DNA of 64,000 nucleotides from Rheinheimera sp. D18. GTDB lineage: Bacteria; Pseudomonadota; Gammaproteobacteria; Enterobacterales; Alteromonadaceae. Shown here in pieces: positions 1 to 10,116 of the stretch. The notes beneath the pieces are model-generated. The model was not told the DNA's origin, did not search any database, and saw only the letters and a program-made list of their open reading frames with translations. How positions within the stretch are numbered: the first letter of the stretch is position 1; the number at the start of each line of letters is the position of its first letter. The DNA is taken from assembly GCF_004345025.1 (NCBI RefSeq), contig NZ_CP037745.1, positions 2,666,001-2,730,000 of the forward strand, in the 5' to 3' direction. The position numbers and the translations under genes are program-made.

Positions 1-1283
1 TTCACTTGGTTGCCGTGAATAACAATAAGCGGTGGGTTATAACCACCAGCGTGGGCATATTTTAATTTCACCCGACGACCATGCACCAAAGGTGGCTCGT
101 GATCTTCTTGCGCCATTTTCATGATGCGAGTTAATAACGCGGTACTGTGGCGTTTAGTTGCCGAATCAAAGGCTTCTTCTACCGACTCGAACAAGTTACC
201 TACGCCAGAACCGTGCAGTGCAGAGATAAAATGCAAACGGGAAAAATCAAGAAAGCCTAAACGACGGTCTAGCTCGCGTTTAACTTCATCTTTTATGCTA
301 TCGTTTAAGCCATCCCATTTATTCACAGCGATAACTAATGAGCGGCCAGCGTTTAACACAAAACCCAAAATGCTTAAGTCTTGATCAGAAATACCTAAAC
401 GCGCATCTAATACCAAAATAACGACGTTGGCGTCTTCAATAGCCTGCAAGGTTTTAATAACGGAGAACTTTTCTACTACGTCATCAATTTTGCCGCGACG
501 ACGCACGCCAGCGGTATCAATTAAAGTGTAGTCGCGCTCGTTACGCTGCATAGGAATATAAATTGAGTCTCGCGTGGTGCCCGGCATATCAAATACCACT
601 ACCCGCTCTTCGCCTAAAATGCGGTTGGTTAACGTAGATTTACCCACGTTCGGCCGGCCAACGATGGCTAACTTAATGTGCTCGTTACGTAAGCGCGTAG
701 CTTCGGCTTCTGCCTCTTCATCGGTTAACGTTTCAAGCGCTGGGCCTTCTTCTAACTCGGCATCACCAGCTAACGCTTGCTGTTGTTCGGCACTTAATAA
801 CGGTATTAGCGCATGGTTTAATAATGCAGATACACCTCGACCATGTGCAGCCGCAATAGCATAAACTTCACCTAAGCCTAAACCATAAAAGTCAGCAATG
901 GCGGTGTCGGCGTCTAAGCCGTCAGTTTTGTTAGCGACCACAAATACTTTCTTTTGTACTTTACGAATATGCGCAGCTATGGCTTCATCACCTACGGTGG
1001 CGCCGACTCGGGCGTCAACCATAAATAGCACCACATCGGCTTCGTCAATCGCCTTTAGCGACTGCTCAGCCATTTCTACTTCTATGCCCTGCTCGTTGCC
1101 ATCGATACCGCCGGTATCTACCACAATAAACTCTAGCCCCTCAACATTGGCAGAGCCATATTTGCGATCTCGGGTTAAACCAGGGAAGTCCGCAACCAGC
1201 GCGTCGCGGGTGCGGGTTAAACGGTTGAACAACGTCGATTTACCGACATTAGCTCGGCCTACTAAGGCAACGACAGGCAACAT
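1..1283 (-). CDS. der: Ribosome-assembly GTPase Der (EngA), 3' end outside window
   Basis: Der is a tandem-GTPase factor for 50S subunit maturation. The frame opens with ATG at 1283, preceded by a GAGG ribosome-binding site, and runs off the window edge after about 427 codons, so part of the C-terminal KH-like domain is missing (the family is about 490 residues). The first P-loop reads GRANVGKS (residues 8-15) and the second GRPNVGKS (about residues 209-216). The usual Pro of the first loop is Ala here, but the GxxxxGKS pattern is kept. It follows bamB on the same strand, the order seen in E. coli. A hairpin lies between the two genes. Confidence 0.95.
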   Translation of the reverse strand, partial: MLPVVALVGRANVGKSTLFNRLTRTRDALVADFPGLTRDRKYGSANVEGLEFIVVDTGGIDGNEQGIEVEMAEQSLKAIDEADVVLFMVDARVGATVGDEAIAAHIRKVQKKVFVVANKTDGLDADTAIADFYGLGLGEVYAIAAAHGRGVSALLNHALIPLLSAEQQQALAGDAELEEGPALETLTDEEAEAEATRLRNEHIKLAIVGRPNVGKSTLTNRILGEERVVVFDMPGTTRDSIYIPMQRNERDYTLIDTAGVRRRGKIDDVVEKFSVIKTLQAIEDANVVILVLDARLGISDQDLSILGFVLNAGRSLVIAVNKWDGLNDSIKDEVKRELDRRLGFLDFSRLHFISALHGSGVGNLFESVEEAFDSATKRHSTALLTRIMKMAQEDHEPPLVHGRRVKLKYAHAGGYNPPLIVIHGNQV

Positions 1284-1302
1284 TATGTGAACCTCAAAAA
1301 TG

Positions 1303-1328
1303 ACAAAACAGGCCTAGTTTAGGCCTGT
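1303..1328 (-). terminator. Possible terminator or attenuator between bamB and der
   Basis: An 8-bp perfect stem (ACAGGCCT / AGGCCTGT, 5-base loop) is followed on the minus strand by TTTTGTCATTTTT. It sits between bamB and der, which are co-directional, so it may reduce rather than stop read-through. The U-tract is interrupted, hence moderate confidence. Confidence 0.45.
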
Positions 1329-1355
1329 CTAAAAACTTTAACCGCTAAGCTCGGT

Positions 1356-2537
1356 TTAAGGTGTTTGTAATAAGACTAGCTCACCGTTACGGCTTTGCAC
1401 TAACAGATAAGTACCGTTAGTTACCGCTTCGGTATAAAACCCCGAGCTATCCATGCTTTGGCGGGCGACAAAATCGCCAGTTTCACGATTTAACCAATGT
1501 AAATTGCCTTTGCTATCGCCAATTACTAAGTAATCTTTATATACAGTAGCGCCGGTTACATTATGCTTATTCAAGCCAAACTGGGCCCACTGTTCAGTGC
1601 CGCTACGGCTATCTATTGCGTAAATTCGGCCAACGGAATCAACCAGGTAGATAGTGTCACCTGACATGGCCATATTCCGGAAACTTGAATAGTCGCGTTT
1701 CCACAGTTGACGGCCAGTGCGCAATTCAAGGGCAACTAAAGAACCGTTATAAGCAGTGCTAAATACCGTACCGCCGCGCACTAAAGGTTTGGCATCAACG
1801 TCAGCTAATCGCGATAAATCGGTAGTACCCGATGGCACGCCAACCGCTTCTTCCCATGCCTGATAACCACGCTCAGAAATTAATACACCAACTTGCCCGC
1901 TACCAGAGCCGTATATTATACCACCGGCTTCAACTACTGGCTCACTAATACCGCGCAACGTTAACGACGGCTGCTCGTTCTCGAACTGCCAACGTTGCTC
2001 GCCGGTATCAGGGTGTAACGCAATAATTTTACCTGCACCGGTTGCTACCACAACTAAGCCTTCGCCTATGGCTGGCTTGACTAATACTTCACCGCTAACT
2101 TCAGTGCGCCAAACCAACTCACCGTCGGCTGATAGTGCAACAACGTCGCCATTTTCAGTACCAAAATAGAGTTTGTCATAACCAAAGCTTAGACCGCCCG
2201 ATATGCGCGCATTGTCACCAGACCAAACATCGCCAATACCCTGCCAAAATGAACTGCCAGCAGGTTTACGTAAATCAAACTGCCACTTACGCTTACCGGT
2301 TTCTAAATCAAATGCGGTCACTAAGCCCGCACGGCTTGCTGCATATACGGTGTCTTTAACAATAATAGGCGTTAAGTTAGATTCAAAGTGCCCAACACCT
2401 GAGCCAATGCTTGTTTCCCACACTACACTAGGGTAGATGCTGGTATTAACCTGAGGTAGCACCAGTTTTTCTTTACTGGAACAGCCTGCCAACACTAAGG
2501 TAGCCAGCAATAATGCCTGTTTAACCTGTAATTTCAC
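1356..2537 (-). CDS. bamB: Outer-membrane assembly lipoprotein BamB
   Basis: BamB is the beta-propeller lipoprotein of the BAM complex, which inserts beta-barrel proteins into the outer membrane. The 393-residue product starts with a lipoprotein signal ending in LAGC (Cys19) and continues with repeated PQQ-type blades (for example TGKRKWQF, TGEQRWQF, TGRQLWKR, SGTEQWAQF). The start is GTG at 2537 with a GAGGT site upstream. It lies between yfgM and der in the conserved gammaproteobacterial order. Confidence 0.96.
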   Translation of the reverse strand: MKLQVKQALLLATLVLAGCSSKEKLVLPQVNTSIYPSVVWETSIGSGVGHFESNLTPIIVKDTVYAASRAGLVTAFDLETGKRKWQFDLRKPAGSSFWQGIGDVWSGDNARISGGLSFGYDKLYFGTENGDVVALSADGELVWRTEVSGEVLVKPAIGEGLVVVATGAGKIIALHPDTGEQRWQFENEQPSLTLRGISEPVVEAGGIIYGSGSGQVGVLISERGYQAWEEAVGVPSGTTDLSRLADVDAKPLVRGGTVFSTAYNGSLVALELRTGRQLWKRDYSSFRNMAMSGDTIYLVDSVGRIYAIDSRSGTEQWAQFGLNKHNVTGATVYKDYLVIGDSKGNLHWLNRETGDFVARQSMDSSGFYTEAVTNGTYLLVQSRNGELVLLQTP

Positions 2538-2547
2538 GCTTACCTCT

Positions 2548-3183
2548 TTACACTGCAGTGACGTGTGCTAATTCATCCAGCTTAACTTGTATCAGCTGAC
2601 TATTTTGACCTGCGTTAGTTAATGCTTGCTGGTAAGCAGCTTTAGCTTCAACTAACTTGTCCGCTTGCACTAAAATGTCACCTTTAAGTTCGGCTTGCAT
2701 CGCAGCAAAGCTTTCTGGCATGGTTTTATTTAATGTTACCAAGGCCTCATCTAACTTGCCTTGCTCGCGCTGTAAGCGGGCTAAACGCAATTGGGCAATA
2801 GCGACGACACCTGGCTCTTTAGCATGAGCTAACGCCCAGTTAAGTTGCTCCGCTGCTTTATCATATTGCTGCAGTGCTACCGCGTCTTTAGCGGCAAGCA
2901 AGGCCGCTAGTACTGCGTAGTTATCTACTTTAGACGCCGCAATAAAGCCTTGCGCTTGCACTAGCCAATCTTCACTGGCATTAGCGGTATCGCGCTGTTC
3001 AACTAACTGACTGTACTTAGTTGATGCTTCTTCAGCTGTTGAGCGCTGATCAGCCTGATAAAAACGAAAACCATATAATACGGCCAAGCCTAATACCACA
3101 CCACCGACAATAGCTTTGCCGTACTGTTGCCAAAACCGTTTAATCGCTTCTACTTGTTGTTCTTCGCTGCTGTAAATTTCCAC
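2548..3183 (-). CDS. yfgM: YfgM-family TPR protein, SecYEG-associated
   Basis: This is a 211-residue single-pass inner-membrane protein: a short cytoplasmic N-terminus, one hydrophobic segment at about residues 25-43, then an Ala/Gln/Leu-rich TPR-like helical periplasmic domain. E. coli YfgM is an ancillary SecYEG subunit that cooperates with periplasmic chaperones. The start codon is GTG at 3183, supported by a GGAG motif about 8 bases upstream. It sits 10 bases before bamB, the usual neighbour. Confidence 0.92.
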   Translation of the reverse strand: MEIYSSEEQQVEAIKRFWQQYGKAIVGGVVLGLAVLYGFRFYQADQRSTAEEASTKYSQLVEQRDTANASEDWLVQAQGFIAASKVDNYAVLAALLAAKDAVALQQYDKAAEQLNWALAHAKEPGVVAIAQLRLARLQREQGKLDEALVTLNKTMPESFAAMQAELKGDILVQADKLVEAKAAYQQALTNAGQNSQLIQVKLDELAHVTAV

Positions 3184-3213
3184 TGCGTTACTCCGTTATA
3201 CGTCAAAGGCCTG

Positions 3214-4488
3214 TTATGCACTAAAGGCCAGTGTTTTCGCCAGTTCAGTTAATAAAATAGTTTGCTGTGGTTTATCTTCACGTAACCACTTAACCGTAAT
3301 CTCACCGCGTGCTAATTCGTCTTCACCAACAATTAAACCTATTGCTGCACCAGATTTATCAGCCCGCTTAATTTGTTTTTTTAAATTGCCGCCACCACAA
3401 TGCACCATGATACGCGCGCTAGGCAAGTCGGCTCGCAGCCTTTCGGCAACAGAAAGCGCCGCAAGTTCAGCCTGCTCGCCAAGCGCCATTAGATAGATGT
3501 CTGCGATGGCTGGTAGCTCTGGTAACAACTGCAAACTTTGTAATAATAAGACTAAGCGCTCAAGACCTAAGGCAAAGCCTACTGCTGGTGTTGCTTTGCC
3601 ACCTAATTGCTCCACCAAGCCATCATAACGACCACCAGCACAGACTGTGCCTTGTGAACCTAATTCAGTAGTTACCCACTCAAACACGGTTTTATTGTAA
3701 TAATCTAAACCACGCACTAAACGTGGGTTTACGCTAAATTCAATACCGGCCAAGGTGAGTAATTGCTGCAAGCGCGCAAAATGTGTAGCAGAGTCTTCAT
3801 CTAGGTAATCGGCTAACTTAGGTGCGTTAGCTAAAATCTCAGTCAATGCCGGATTCTTGCTATCTAATACGCGCAGCGGATTACTGTGCATACGTCTTAA
3901 GCTGTCTTCATCAAGCATGCCTTTATGCTGTTCTAAATAGCTAACTAAGGCATCGCGGTAGGCCGCACGCGCCTCGGTAGAACCCAGCGAGTTTAGCTCT
4001 AGTTTGACATAAGGTGTTAAACCCAGCTGTTGCCATAAACGCGCAGTTAACATAATAACTTCGGCATCAATATCCGGCGTGCCTATACCAAAAGCTTCTA
4101 AGCCAAACTGATGAAACTGGCGATAACGCCCTTTTTGTGGCCGCTCATGGCGAAACATCGGCCCGGTATACCATAAGCGTTGCTCTTGGTTATACAGTAA
4201 GCCATGTTCGTTACCGGCTCGCACGCAGCAGGCTGTACCTTCCGGACGCAAGGTTAAGCTATCACCGTTACGATCAGTAAAGGTGTACATTTCTTTTTCG
4301 ACAATATCGGTAACTTCACCAATAGAGCGTTTAAACAGCTCGGTCATCTCAACAATAGGAAAGCGTATTTCGCTATATCCATAACTCGCCGCGGTTTGAC
4401 GCAATATCTGTTCTACATGTTGCCATGCTGGCGTATCTGTTGGCAGACAATCGTTCATGCCTCGAATGGCCTGAATTTGTTTCGACAA
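3214..4488 (-). CDS. hisS: Histidine--tRNA ligase
   Basis: Class II aminoacyl-tRNA synthetase that charges tRNA-His. The 424-residue length matches the bacterial family. The N-terminus carries the [10 protein letters not shown] segment that aligns with E. coli HisRS; the motif-2 region has [16 protein letters not shown] and the histidine-binding loop has [13 protein letters not shown]; the C-terminal anticodon-binding domain follows. The start is TTG at 4488 ([10 protein letters not shown]) behind a GGAAG site. A good sigma70 promoter lies 40-68 bases upstream, so hisS-yfgM-bamB probably has its own transcript in addition to read-through from ispG. Confidence 0.96.
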   Translation of the reverse strand: MSKQIQAIRGMNDCLPTDTPAWQHVEQILRQTAASYGYSEIRFPIVEMTELFKRSIGEVTDIVEKEMYTFTDRNGDSLTLRPEGTACCVRAGNEHGLLYNQEQRLWYTGPMFRHERPQKGRYRQFHQFGLEAFGIGTPDIDAEVIMLTARLWQQLGLTPYVKLELNSLGSTEARAAYRDALVSYLEQHKGMLDEDSLRRMHSNPLRVLDSKNPALTEILANAPKLADYLDEDSATHFARLQQLLTLAGIEFSVNPRLVRGLDYYNKTVFEWVTTELGSQGTVCAGGRYDGLVEQLGGKATPAVGFALGLERLVLLLQSLQLLPELPAIADIYLMALGEQAELAALSVAERLRADLPSARIMVHCGGGNLKKQIKRADKSGAAIGLIVGEDELARGEITVKWLREDKPQQTILLTELAKTLAFSA

Positions 4489-4527
4489 AATTAAACTTCC
4501 ATCAGTGTGAGTTAAAAAACTGCGGCG

Positions 4528-4556
4528 ATTATAGGCGCAACAGCGCTAAACACCAA
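4528..4556 (-). promoter_or_regulatory. Sigma70-type promoter for hisS
   Basis: On the minus strand TTGGTG (4556-4551), a 17-base spacer and a perfect TATAAT (4533-4528) stand about 40 bases before the hisS start. The gap between ispG and hisS is only 82 bases, so this is the obvious initiation site. Confidence 0.65.
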
Positions 4557-4570
4557 GTAGCTTACTTAGG

Positions 4571-5674
4571 TTAGTCTTGTTGTCGTATCGCTATTTTCTG
4601 CTGCAAATAGTCGCGAATTTGCTGTTCTAGCTGATCCGCAACATTATCATTATCTAGCCGTAACTTTTGTCGTTGGCCATTGATGTAAAAACCGCTTTTC
4701 TTACTGGCGCCTGCGACGCCTAAATCAGAGACTAATGCTTCACCTGGGCCATTTACCACGCAACCAATTACAGATACGGTCAGTGGATCAATAATATCCT
4801 CTAAACGCTGCTCTAGCTGATTCATGGTTTTAATTACGTCAAATTCTTGCCGAGAACAACTGGGGCAAGCAATAAAGTTGATACCGCGAGAACGAATACG
4901 TAACGATTTTAAAATATCGAAAGCTACCTTAACTTCTTCTACCGGATCGGCAGCTAAAGAAATACGTAAGGTATCGCCTATTCCTTCAGCCAATAACATG
5001 CCTAAGCCGATAGCCGACTTTACCGCACCTGCTCGTGCACCACCGGCCTCAGTAATACCTAAGTGCAATGGCTGCTTAATTTGTTTGGCCAGTAAACGAT
5101 ATGCCCCTACCGCTAAAAATACGTCAGATGCTTTAACGCTGACTTTAAATTGGTCAAAATTAAGTCGGTTTAAAATTTCAACGTGGCGCATTGCTGATTC
5201 TACTAAAGCCTCAGGCGTTGGCTCGGTATATTTCTCTTGAATGTCAGCTTCAAGCGAGCCTCCATTTACGCCAATGCGAATAGGGATATTGTGATCACGA
5301 GCGCAATCTACCACAGCGCGAATACGGTCTTCGCGACCAATATTACCGGGATTAATACGTAAACAGTCAACGCCGTATTCTGCTACTTTTAGCGCGATAC
5401 GATAATCAAAGTGAATATCTGCCACTAGCGGGATCGGGGATTGTTGCTTTATAAGCTTAAAGGCTTCAGCTGCGTCCATGGTTGGCACTGACACTCGCAC
5501 CAGATCCGCACCAGCTTTAGCAATAGCTTGAATTTGCGCCACAGTAGCAGCAACATCTAACGTGTTAGTGTTGGTCATTGATTGCACGGCTATGGGGGCA
5601 TCGCCGCCAATTAATACATTGCCAACTCGAATTTGTGTGCTTTGACGACGTTTAATTAAATTTTGTGCAAACAT
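4571..5674 (-). CDS. ispG: 4-hydroxy-3-methylbut-2-enyl diphosphate synthase (flavodoxin)
   Basis: IspG (GcpE) carries out the penultimate step of the MEP isoprenoid pathway, using a [4Fe-4S] cluster. The 367-residue protein aligns almost end to end with the E. coli enzyme: VQSMTNT near residue 30, [15 protein letters not shown], and the cluster cysteines in [10 protein letters not shown] (about Cys270 and Cys273) and [10 protein letters not shown] (about Cys305). It begins 2 bases after rodZ, so pilF-rodZ-ispG are probably co-transcribed and coupled. Its demand for Fe-S clusters fits the isc operon about 6 kb away, though that is shared by many genomes. Confidence 0.97.
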   Translation of the reverse strand: MFAQNLIKRRQSTQIRVGNVLIGGDAPIAVQSMTNTNTLDVAATVAQIQAIAKAGADLVRVSVPTMDAAEAFKLIKQQSPIPLVADIHFDYRIALKVAEYGVDCLRINPGNIGREDRIRAVVDCARDHNIPIRIGVNGGSLEADIQEKYTEPTPEALVESAMRHVEILNRLNFDQFKVSVKASDVFLAVGAYRLLAKQIKQPLHLGITEAGGARAGAVKSAIGLGMLLAEGIGDTLRISLAADPVEEVKVAFDILKSLRIRSRGINFIACPSCSRQEFDVIKTMNQLEQRLEDIIDPLTVSVIGCVVNGPGEALVSDLGVAGASKKSGFYINGQRQKLRLDNDNVADQLEQQIRDYLQQKIAIRQQD

Positions 5675-5676
5675 GT

Positions 5677-6513
5677 TTAGTCTGACTCAGGGATAGTAAG
5701 TTTAGCCACTCGGCCAGCGGCAAGCGCCGACAGATCAATAGCTTGTTTATTAAAGTTTACTTTTACCACGCTAGGGTTACCTAACGTAACGACAAAAGGT
5801 GATTTACCCGTTAATTGCATTATATAGCCAGCTTGCTTGGTGCCAAAGGCTAAGCGGTTACCCTCAGCATCGACTACATCTACCCAGCAGTTTTCACTGA
5901 AGCGTAGCTCTAGCTGATCTCTTTCAGGTACCAGCGTAGTCACCTCTGGCTGCTCAATACTTGCCTCAGGCTCTAATTGCTCCAATAGCACACTTAATTG
6001 CTCAGGCGTTGGTTCTAATGGCTCAGGCTCGGGTTCAGTTATGGCTTTAGCAACTATTGGTGCTATTTGTTGGCTTTCGCTCACTGTCTCATTTTGTTCT
6101 GCGGCTGGGCTTAGCTTATCGGTTTGCCACCACCAGATAAACAACAGTATCACTAACAAAATAATGATACCGTAGGTTAACCACATAAAACGGCTTTCAG
6201 TTGCCTGCTTTGCTGTGCGATTAGAGAAGGTGCGCATAGGCTGCTTGGCAGTAGTTGGTACATTGCCAGTATTAACAGCTAACGCTGCGGCTAACTCCGC
6301 TGCAGATATTTTTAGTAACCGGCCATAGGCCCGGACATAACCGCGAGAATAGGTTTCAAACGCGCCTACCGGTTGATCTTGTTCTAATTGCTCTACTTGT
6401 GCTGGCTTTAAGTTTAGCTGTAACGCGACCTGCTGTACGCTAAGGTTGCGCTGTTCTCGCTTTTGCCGTAGTAGTTGCCCGGCACTTATCGGCTTAGTTA
6501 GCTCGTCGGTCAT
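5677..6513 (-). CDS. rodZ: Cytoskeletal/cell-shape regulator RodZ
   Basis: RodZ links MreB filaments to the cell-wall elongation machinery. The 278-residue protein has an N-terminal Xre-like helix-turn-helix (about residues 12-75), a basic stretch, one transmembrane helix (109-129, very Ile/Leu/Trp rich), an acidic Glu/Pro/Gln linker and a C-terminal beta domain of the DUF4115 type (about 200-275, with [10 protein letters not shown]). It is shorter than E. coli RodZ (337) mainly in the linker. Its ATG overlaps the stop of the PilW-like gene (ATGA), implying translational coupling. Confidence 0.93.
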   Translation of the reverse strand: MTDELTKPISAGQLLRQKREQRNLSVQQVALQLNLKPAQVEQLEQDQPVGAFETYSRGYVRAYGRLLKISAAELAAALAVNTGNVPTTAKQPMRTFSNRTAKQATESRFMWLTYGIIILLVILLFIWWWQTDKLSPAAEQNETVSESQQIAPIVAKAITEPEPEPLEPTPEQLSVLLEQLEPEASIEQPEVTTLVPERDQLELRFSENCWVDVVDAEGNRLAFGTKQAGYIMQLTGKSPFVVTLGNPSVVKVNFNKQAIDLSALAAGRVAKLTIPESD

Positions 6514-8282
6514 TGCGTTGCACTAGCAGGGTCAATAATATATACCTGCTGCCCGACTGTTAATTTACTATTCTCAGTAAAATTATTCCAACTCATAAAA
6601 CTACTTAAGCGCAAGTTGTAACGATAAGAAATGCCAAACATCGTTTCACCTTTACTTACGGTATGAAAGGGTTCAGTAGCTGTAACCTGCTCACGTTTCG
6701 TTTCCACTTGCTGTATGCGCTCAGCGTCAGAAACTGGGCCTAGCCAAATTTTTTCACCGGTTTTAATCACCGAATCTGGTGTTAACTGGTTCCAATCCAT
6801 TAGGCGCTGCAAGCGAATATTGTGCTGCAGTGAAATAGAGTACAACGATTCAGACGCTTGTACGATATGAAACAGTTGCTCACTTGACTCGGACTCCACA
6901 GCAGGTGTAGCCACATTCTCGCTAATTACCGACTCTACTTCAGCTGCTTGTTCGGCTTCTACCGCAACTAACTCAGCTTTAGCTAATTCAGCCGCCTGCT
7001 CGGCCTCTACCGCAACTAACTCAGCTTTAGCTAATTCGGCCGCCCGTTTAGCTTCTAAGGCTACTTGCTGCGTCTTAGCAAGTTCCGCCGCTGCGGCCGC
7101 GTCTAAAGCAACTTGCTGAGTTTTAGCTTGCGCATCGGCTTGCTGTTGTGCTTCCAATTTAGCCCGTGCTGCATCTTGCTGCTTTTTATAGTCAATATCA
7201 GCCTTGATGGTTTCTGCTGGCAATTGTGCATTATTTGGCAGACTGGCAACGACGGCGCCTGTCGTCGCACCCACCAAACTATTAGCGATGCCTGTGCCGC
7301 TATTTTGTGTTGCTGCAACACCCGAGGTTACAACCGCAGGCACGGCTGAACTGTCGTCGTTTTTGCGTTTAACCACTTTTAATTTTGGGTTAGCTACGGG
7401 TGCCGAAGGTAGTTCTGCTTTAGGTGCATTCTCATCTGGCAACACGATATTAGCCATTAGGCTATCTTTATAACGTTCACGCAGCTGCTCAAATTCACTG
7501 TCTTGTAACTTACCTTGTAAAAACATTCGCGTTTCTGGCGTTTCTATATATAGGGTTATTAGCAATTGCTCAGCGCTACGCATAATTTCACGGTCGCCAC
7601 TTTTTTCAGCTAATAGATAACTCAGCAACACGGTACGCGCTGATACTCGGCCCAAACGTTGTATCCGATCAAGCTGCGTTTTGGCTTGTTTATTATCGCC
7701 CATCGCATAGGCCAAACCTGCCGCCATCGTAAGTGCGGTAATGCGGGTAGTATTATGGCTGATTGATAGATCTAGATAGTGTTTTACTTTACTAAAATTG
7801 TTTTGCTGTAACTGGCATAACGCGAGATTTTCGTAACTTTCTGCTACCCGAATATAACCCGGTCGACTTATTGCTTTAAGCAGTAGCTGTTCGGCTTCGT
7901 CATAGCGATGCAATTGGCAGAGAAACGCACCATAGTTATTATAAGCATCAGCATAGTTATTGTCTTTTTGAATCGCTAAACGAAAATACTCTTCGGCCTG
8001 TTTATCTTCAGCCACGCTTTGATAATAATAAGCCAGCGCGCTATACACCTCGGCAGAATTAGGCGCAAAACTGCGTGCTCGCTCTAGGTTATATTTGGCC
8101 TGTGAGGTATCGCCTCGACGTAAATAGTTTAAACCAAGAGAAATACGAGTGCGGGCAGCTTCGATATTGTCGAAAGTACGTTCTGACACGGGCTTATCAC
8201 TACCAACATAGCTTTGCTCCGACACACAGCCGGTTAATATCAGCAAACTACAGAGTGAAACACCAATCAGAACTTTTTGCAT
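6510..8282 (-). CDS. pilW: PilW/PilF-type TPR pilus lipoprotein with two C-terminal LysM domains
   Basis: The N-terminal half is a type IV pilus biogenesis/stability protein: a lipoprotein signal ending in LTGC and TPR repeats (about residues 35-250, including YADAYNNYGAFL) that in the family help PilQ secretin assembly. A Pro/Lys/Ala linker follows, then an Ala/Glu-rich helical region of about four 16-residue repeats (AELAKAELVAVEAEQA type), and finally two LysM modules (about 470-515 and 540-586). Known PilF/PilW proteins are about 250 residues; this one is 590. I take ATG 8282 as the start; in-frame GTG codons at 8285-8294 are alternatives, with AAGGA just upstream. LysM should bind peptidoglycan. 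Confidence 0.85.
   Translation of the reverse strand: MQKVLIGVSLCSLLILTGCVSEQSYVGSDKPVSERTFDNIEAARTRISLGLNYLRRGDTSQAKYNLERARSFAPNSAEVYSALAYYYQSVAEDKQAEEYFRLAIQKDNNYADAYNNYGAFLCQLHRYDEAEQLLLKAISRPGYIRVAESYENLALCQLQQNNFSKVKHYLDLSISHNTTRITALTMAAGLAYAMGDNKQAKTQLDRIQRLGRVSARTVLLSYLLAEKSGDREIMRSAEQLLITLYIETPETRMFLQGKLQDSEFEQLRERYKDSLMANIVLPDENAPKAELPSAPVANPKLKVVKRKNDDSSAVPAVVTSGVAATQNSGTGIANSLVGATTGAVVASLPNNAQLPAETIKADIDYKKQQDAARAKLEAQQQADAQAKTQQVALDAAAAAELAKTQQVALEAKRAAELAKAELVAVEAEQAAELAKAELVAVEAEQAAEVESVISENVATPAVESESSEQLFHIVQASESLYSISLQHNIRLQRLMDWNQLTPDSVIKTGEKIWLGPVSDAERIQQVETKREQVTATEPFHTVSKGETMFGISYRYNLRLSSFMSWNNFTENSKLTVGQQVYIIDPASATQ
6955..7146 (-). repeat. 48-bp tandem repeat coding the Ala/Glu helix of the PilW-LysM protein
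   Basis: Units 6955-7002 and 7003-7050 are nearly identical; 7051-7098 and 7099-7146 are diverged copies. Each codes 16 residues of the AELAKAELVAVEAEQ type. The unit length keeps the frame, so copy-number change would only lengthen or shorten a predicted coiled or helical spacer. Confidence 0.8.
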
Positions 8283-8306
8283 CACCACACCCACATCCTT
8301 GATTTA

Positions 8307-9431
8307 TTACAAGATTTTAATTTCTATCGGTTGACCTTTTTGCTGCTTTTTGATCTGCCGCTTGGTTCTATCTATTACATCACCCACCAACTGACCACAG
8401 GCGGCATCAATATCATCACCTCGGGTTTTACGTACAATAACAGTAAAGCCATATTCTTGTAAGACTTTGTTAAATCTGTCAATCCGTGAATTGCTTGAGC
8501 GCTTATATGGCGAACCAGGATACGGATTAAACGGTATTAGATTAATTTTTGATGGTGTATCTTTTAGCGCATGCGCTAACTCATGGGCCTGTTCCATACT
8601 GTCATTAATGCCGTCCAGCATGACATACTCTACTGTGACCTTATCATTAGCCTTAGAGTTCTCAACGTAACGTCGCGAAGCCGCTAAAAACTCTTCCATC
8701 GGATATTTGCGGTTCACCGGCACTAGCTCGTTACGTAATTCATTATTAGGTGCATGTAACGAAATAGCTAAAGCAACATCAATTTTTTCGCGCAATAAAT
8801 CTAAAGCAGGTACAACACCAGAGGTGCTTAGCGTAACGCGACGTTTTGACAAACCAAAGCCAAAATCTTCGAGCATCAGCTCCATCGCAGGCACGACATT
8901 ATTTAAATTAAGCAAGGGCTCGCCCATACCCATCATCACGACGTTAGTTACAGGTTTGTCGCCAGTATCACCATAGCTGCCAATAATTTGTGCAACGCGC
9001 CATACCTGACCAATAATTTCAGATACGCTTAGATTACGGTTAAAACCTTGCTGTGCCGTAGAGCAAAATGAGCAATCTAAGGCACAACCAACTTGAGATG
9101 ACACACATAGAGTACGACGTTCTTTCTCTGGGATCCAAACGGTCTCTACTTCTTGTCCACCGCTTAAACCCATCACAAACTTAATCGTGCCATCGCTACT
9201 ATCTTGTCGCGTTACCACAACCGGGGCTTCAATAACGCAGCGAGCTTTTAGTTTTTCACGCAATACTTTATTGATATTGCTCATTTTATCGAAATCATCG
9301 ATACAGAAGTGGTAAATCCATTTCATTACCTGATCAGCTCGAAATGGCTTTTCACCTAATTCGACAAAAAACGCCTGTATTTCAGCGCGGGTTAAATCAA
9401 GTAAATTAATTTTGTTATGTTGCTCAGTCAT
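8307..9431 (-). CDS. rlmN: Dual-specificity 23S rRNA/tRNA adenine C2-methyltransferase RlmN
   Basis: Radical-SAM methylase making m2A2503 in 23S rRNA and m2A37 in tRNAs. The 374-residue protein has the CxxxCxxC cluster motif as CALDCSFC, a GMGEPLLN segment and the C-terminal catalytic cysteine in [10 protein letters not shown] place the start at ATG 9431 (MTEQHNK), because AAGGAG lies about 10 bases upstream; an in-frame TTG at 9461 would put that site inside the gene. It lies between ndk and pilW as in relatives. Confidence 0.96.
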   Translation of the reverse strand: MTEQHNKINLLDLTRAEIQAFFVELGEKPFRADQVMKWIYHFCIDDFDKMSNINKVLREKLKARCVIEAPVVVTRQDSSDGTIKFVMGLSGGQEVETVWIPEKERRTLCVSSQVGCALDCSFCSTAQQGFNRNLSVSEIIGQVWRVAQIIGSYGDTGDKPVTNVVMMGMGEPLLNLNNVVPAMELMLEDFGFGLSKRRVTLSTSGVVPALDLLREKIDVALAISLHAPNNELRNELVPVNRKYPMEEFLAASRRYVENSKANDKVTVEYVMLDGINDSMEQAHELAHALKDTPSKINLIPFNPYPGSPYKRSSNSRIDRFNKVLQEYGFTVIVRKTRGDDIDAACGQLVGDVIDRTKRQIKKQQKGQPIEIKIL

Positions 9432-9490
9432 TTGCAGAGCACTCCTTACCACAATAAACAATAACCATAAAACACTGTACCAACATGCAA

Positions 9491-9512
9491 TAAGGGGGCT
9501 GTTGCCCCCTTA
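9491..9512 (-). terminator. Hairpin terminator after ndk
   Basis: A 9-bp GC-rich perfect stem (TAAGGGGGC / GCCCCCTTA, 4-base loop) lies 24 bases after the ndk stop. The run after it is ATTGCATG rather than a clean U-tract, so it may be a partial terminator before rlmN. Confidence 0.6.
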
Positions 9513-9535
9513 TCCGTTACCTTAGTAATTAAGGC

Positions 9536-9967
9536 TTAACGGGTGCGGGCGCATAACTCAGCGTCAGTGAAAAAATAGGCAATTTCACGTGCTGCAGATG
9601 CAGCAGCATCTGAACCATGTACTGCGTTTTCGTCAATGCTTGCGGCATAATCTGCACGTAACGTACCAGCAAACGCGTCTTTCGGGTTAGTGGCACCCAT
9701 AATTTCACGGTTTTTACGCACAGCGTCTTCGCCTTCTAATACCTGAACCATTACTGGGCCAGACATCATAAATGACACTAATGCAGCAAAAAACGGGCGC
9801 TCTTTATGCTCAGCATAAAAGCCTTCAGCTTGCTCTTTGCTTAAGTGTAGCATTTTAGCGGCAACGATACGTAAACCAGCAGATTCAAAACGGTTGTAAA
9901 TAGCACCAATAACGTTCTTTGCTACTGCATCCGGCTTGATAATTGAAAAAGTGCGTTCTAACGCCAT
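9536..9967 (-). CDS. ndk: Nucleoside diphosphate kinase
   Basis: Ndk balances (d)NTP pools by phosphate transfer through a phosphohistidine. The 143-residue protein opens with [14 protein letters not shown] and carries the catalytic histidine in [12 protein letters not shown] (about His118). Length and sequence are typical. A TATAAT at 10030-10025 upstream suggests its own promoter, and the preceding gene is closed by a terminator at 10064-10099. Confidence 0.97.
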   Translation of the reverse strand: MALERTFSIIKPDAVAKNVIGAIYNRFESAGLRIVAAKMLHLSKEQAEGFYAEHKERPFFAALVSFMMSGPVMVQVLEGEDAVRKNREIMGATNPKDAFAGTLRADYAASIDENAVHGSDAAASAAREIAYFFTDAELCARTR

Positions 9968-10063
9968 AACAGGCTCCCTGACTAAGTGAGTAATTAAAAA
10001 TATGATTAAAATTTAAGGCGGCAAATTATACGCTAGTTGTAAAAAAAAACCTATTTTTGCTGA

Positions 10064-10099
10064 CAAAAAAGCCGCGGTACTAAGTTAGCAACGCGGCTT
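10064..10099 (-). terminator. Terminator of the porin/PstS-like pair
   Basis: On the minus strand AAGCCGCG, a 15-base loop, CGCGGCTT and then TTTT. It starts 18 bases after the stop of the small PstS-like gene and separates it from ndk. Confidence 0.7.
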
Positions 10100-10116
10100 A
10101 ATAAGTTTAGTTACAG

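Noticed and set aside
898-1290. 130-codon plus-strand frame at the start of der
   Set aside because: Antisense of the first GTPase domain of Der, Ser/Thr-rich, no ribosome-binding site.
4824-5240. 138-codon plus-strand frame inside ispG
   Set aside because: Antisense of strongly conserved IspG sequence.
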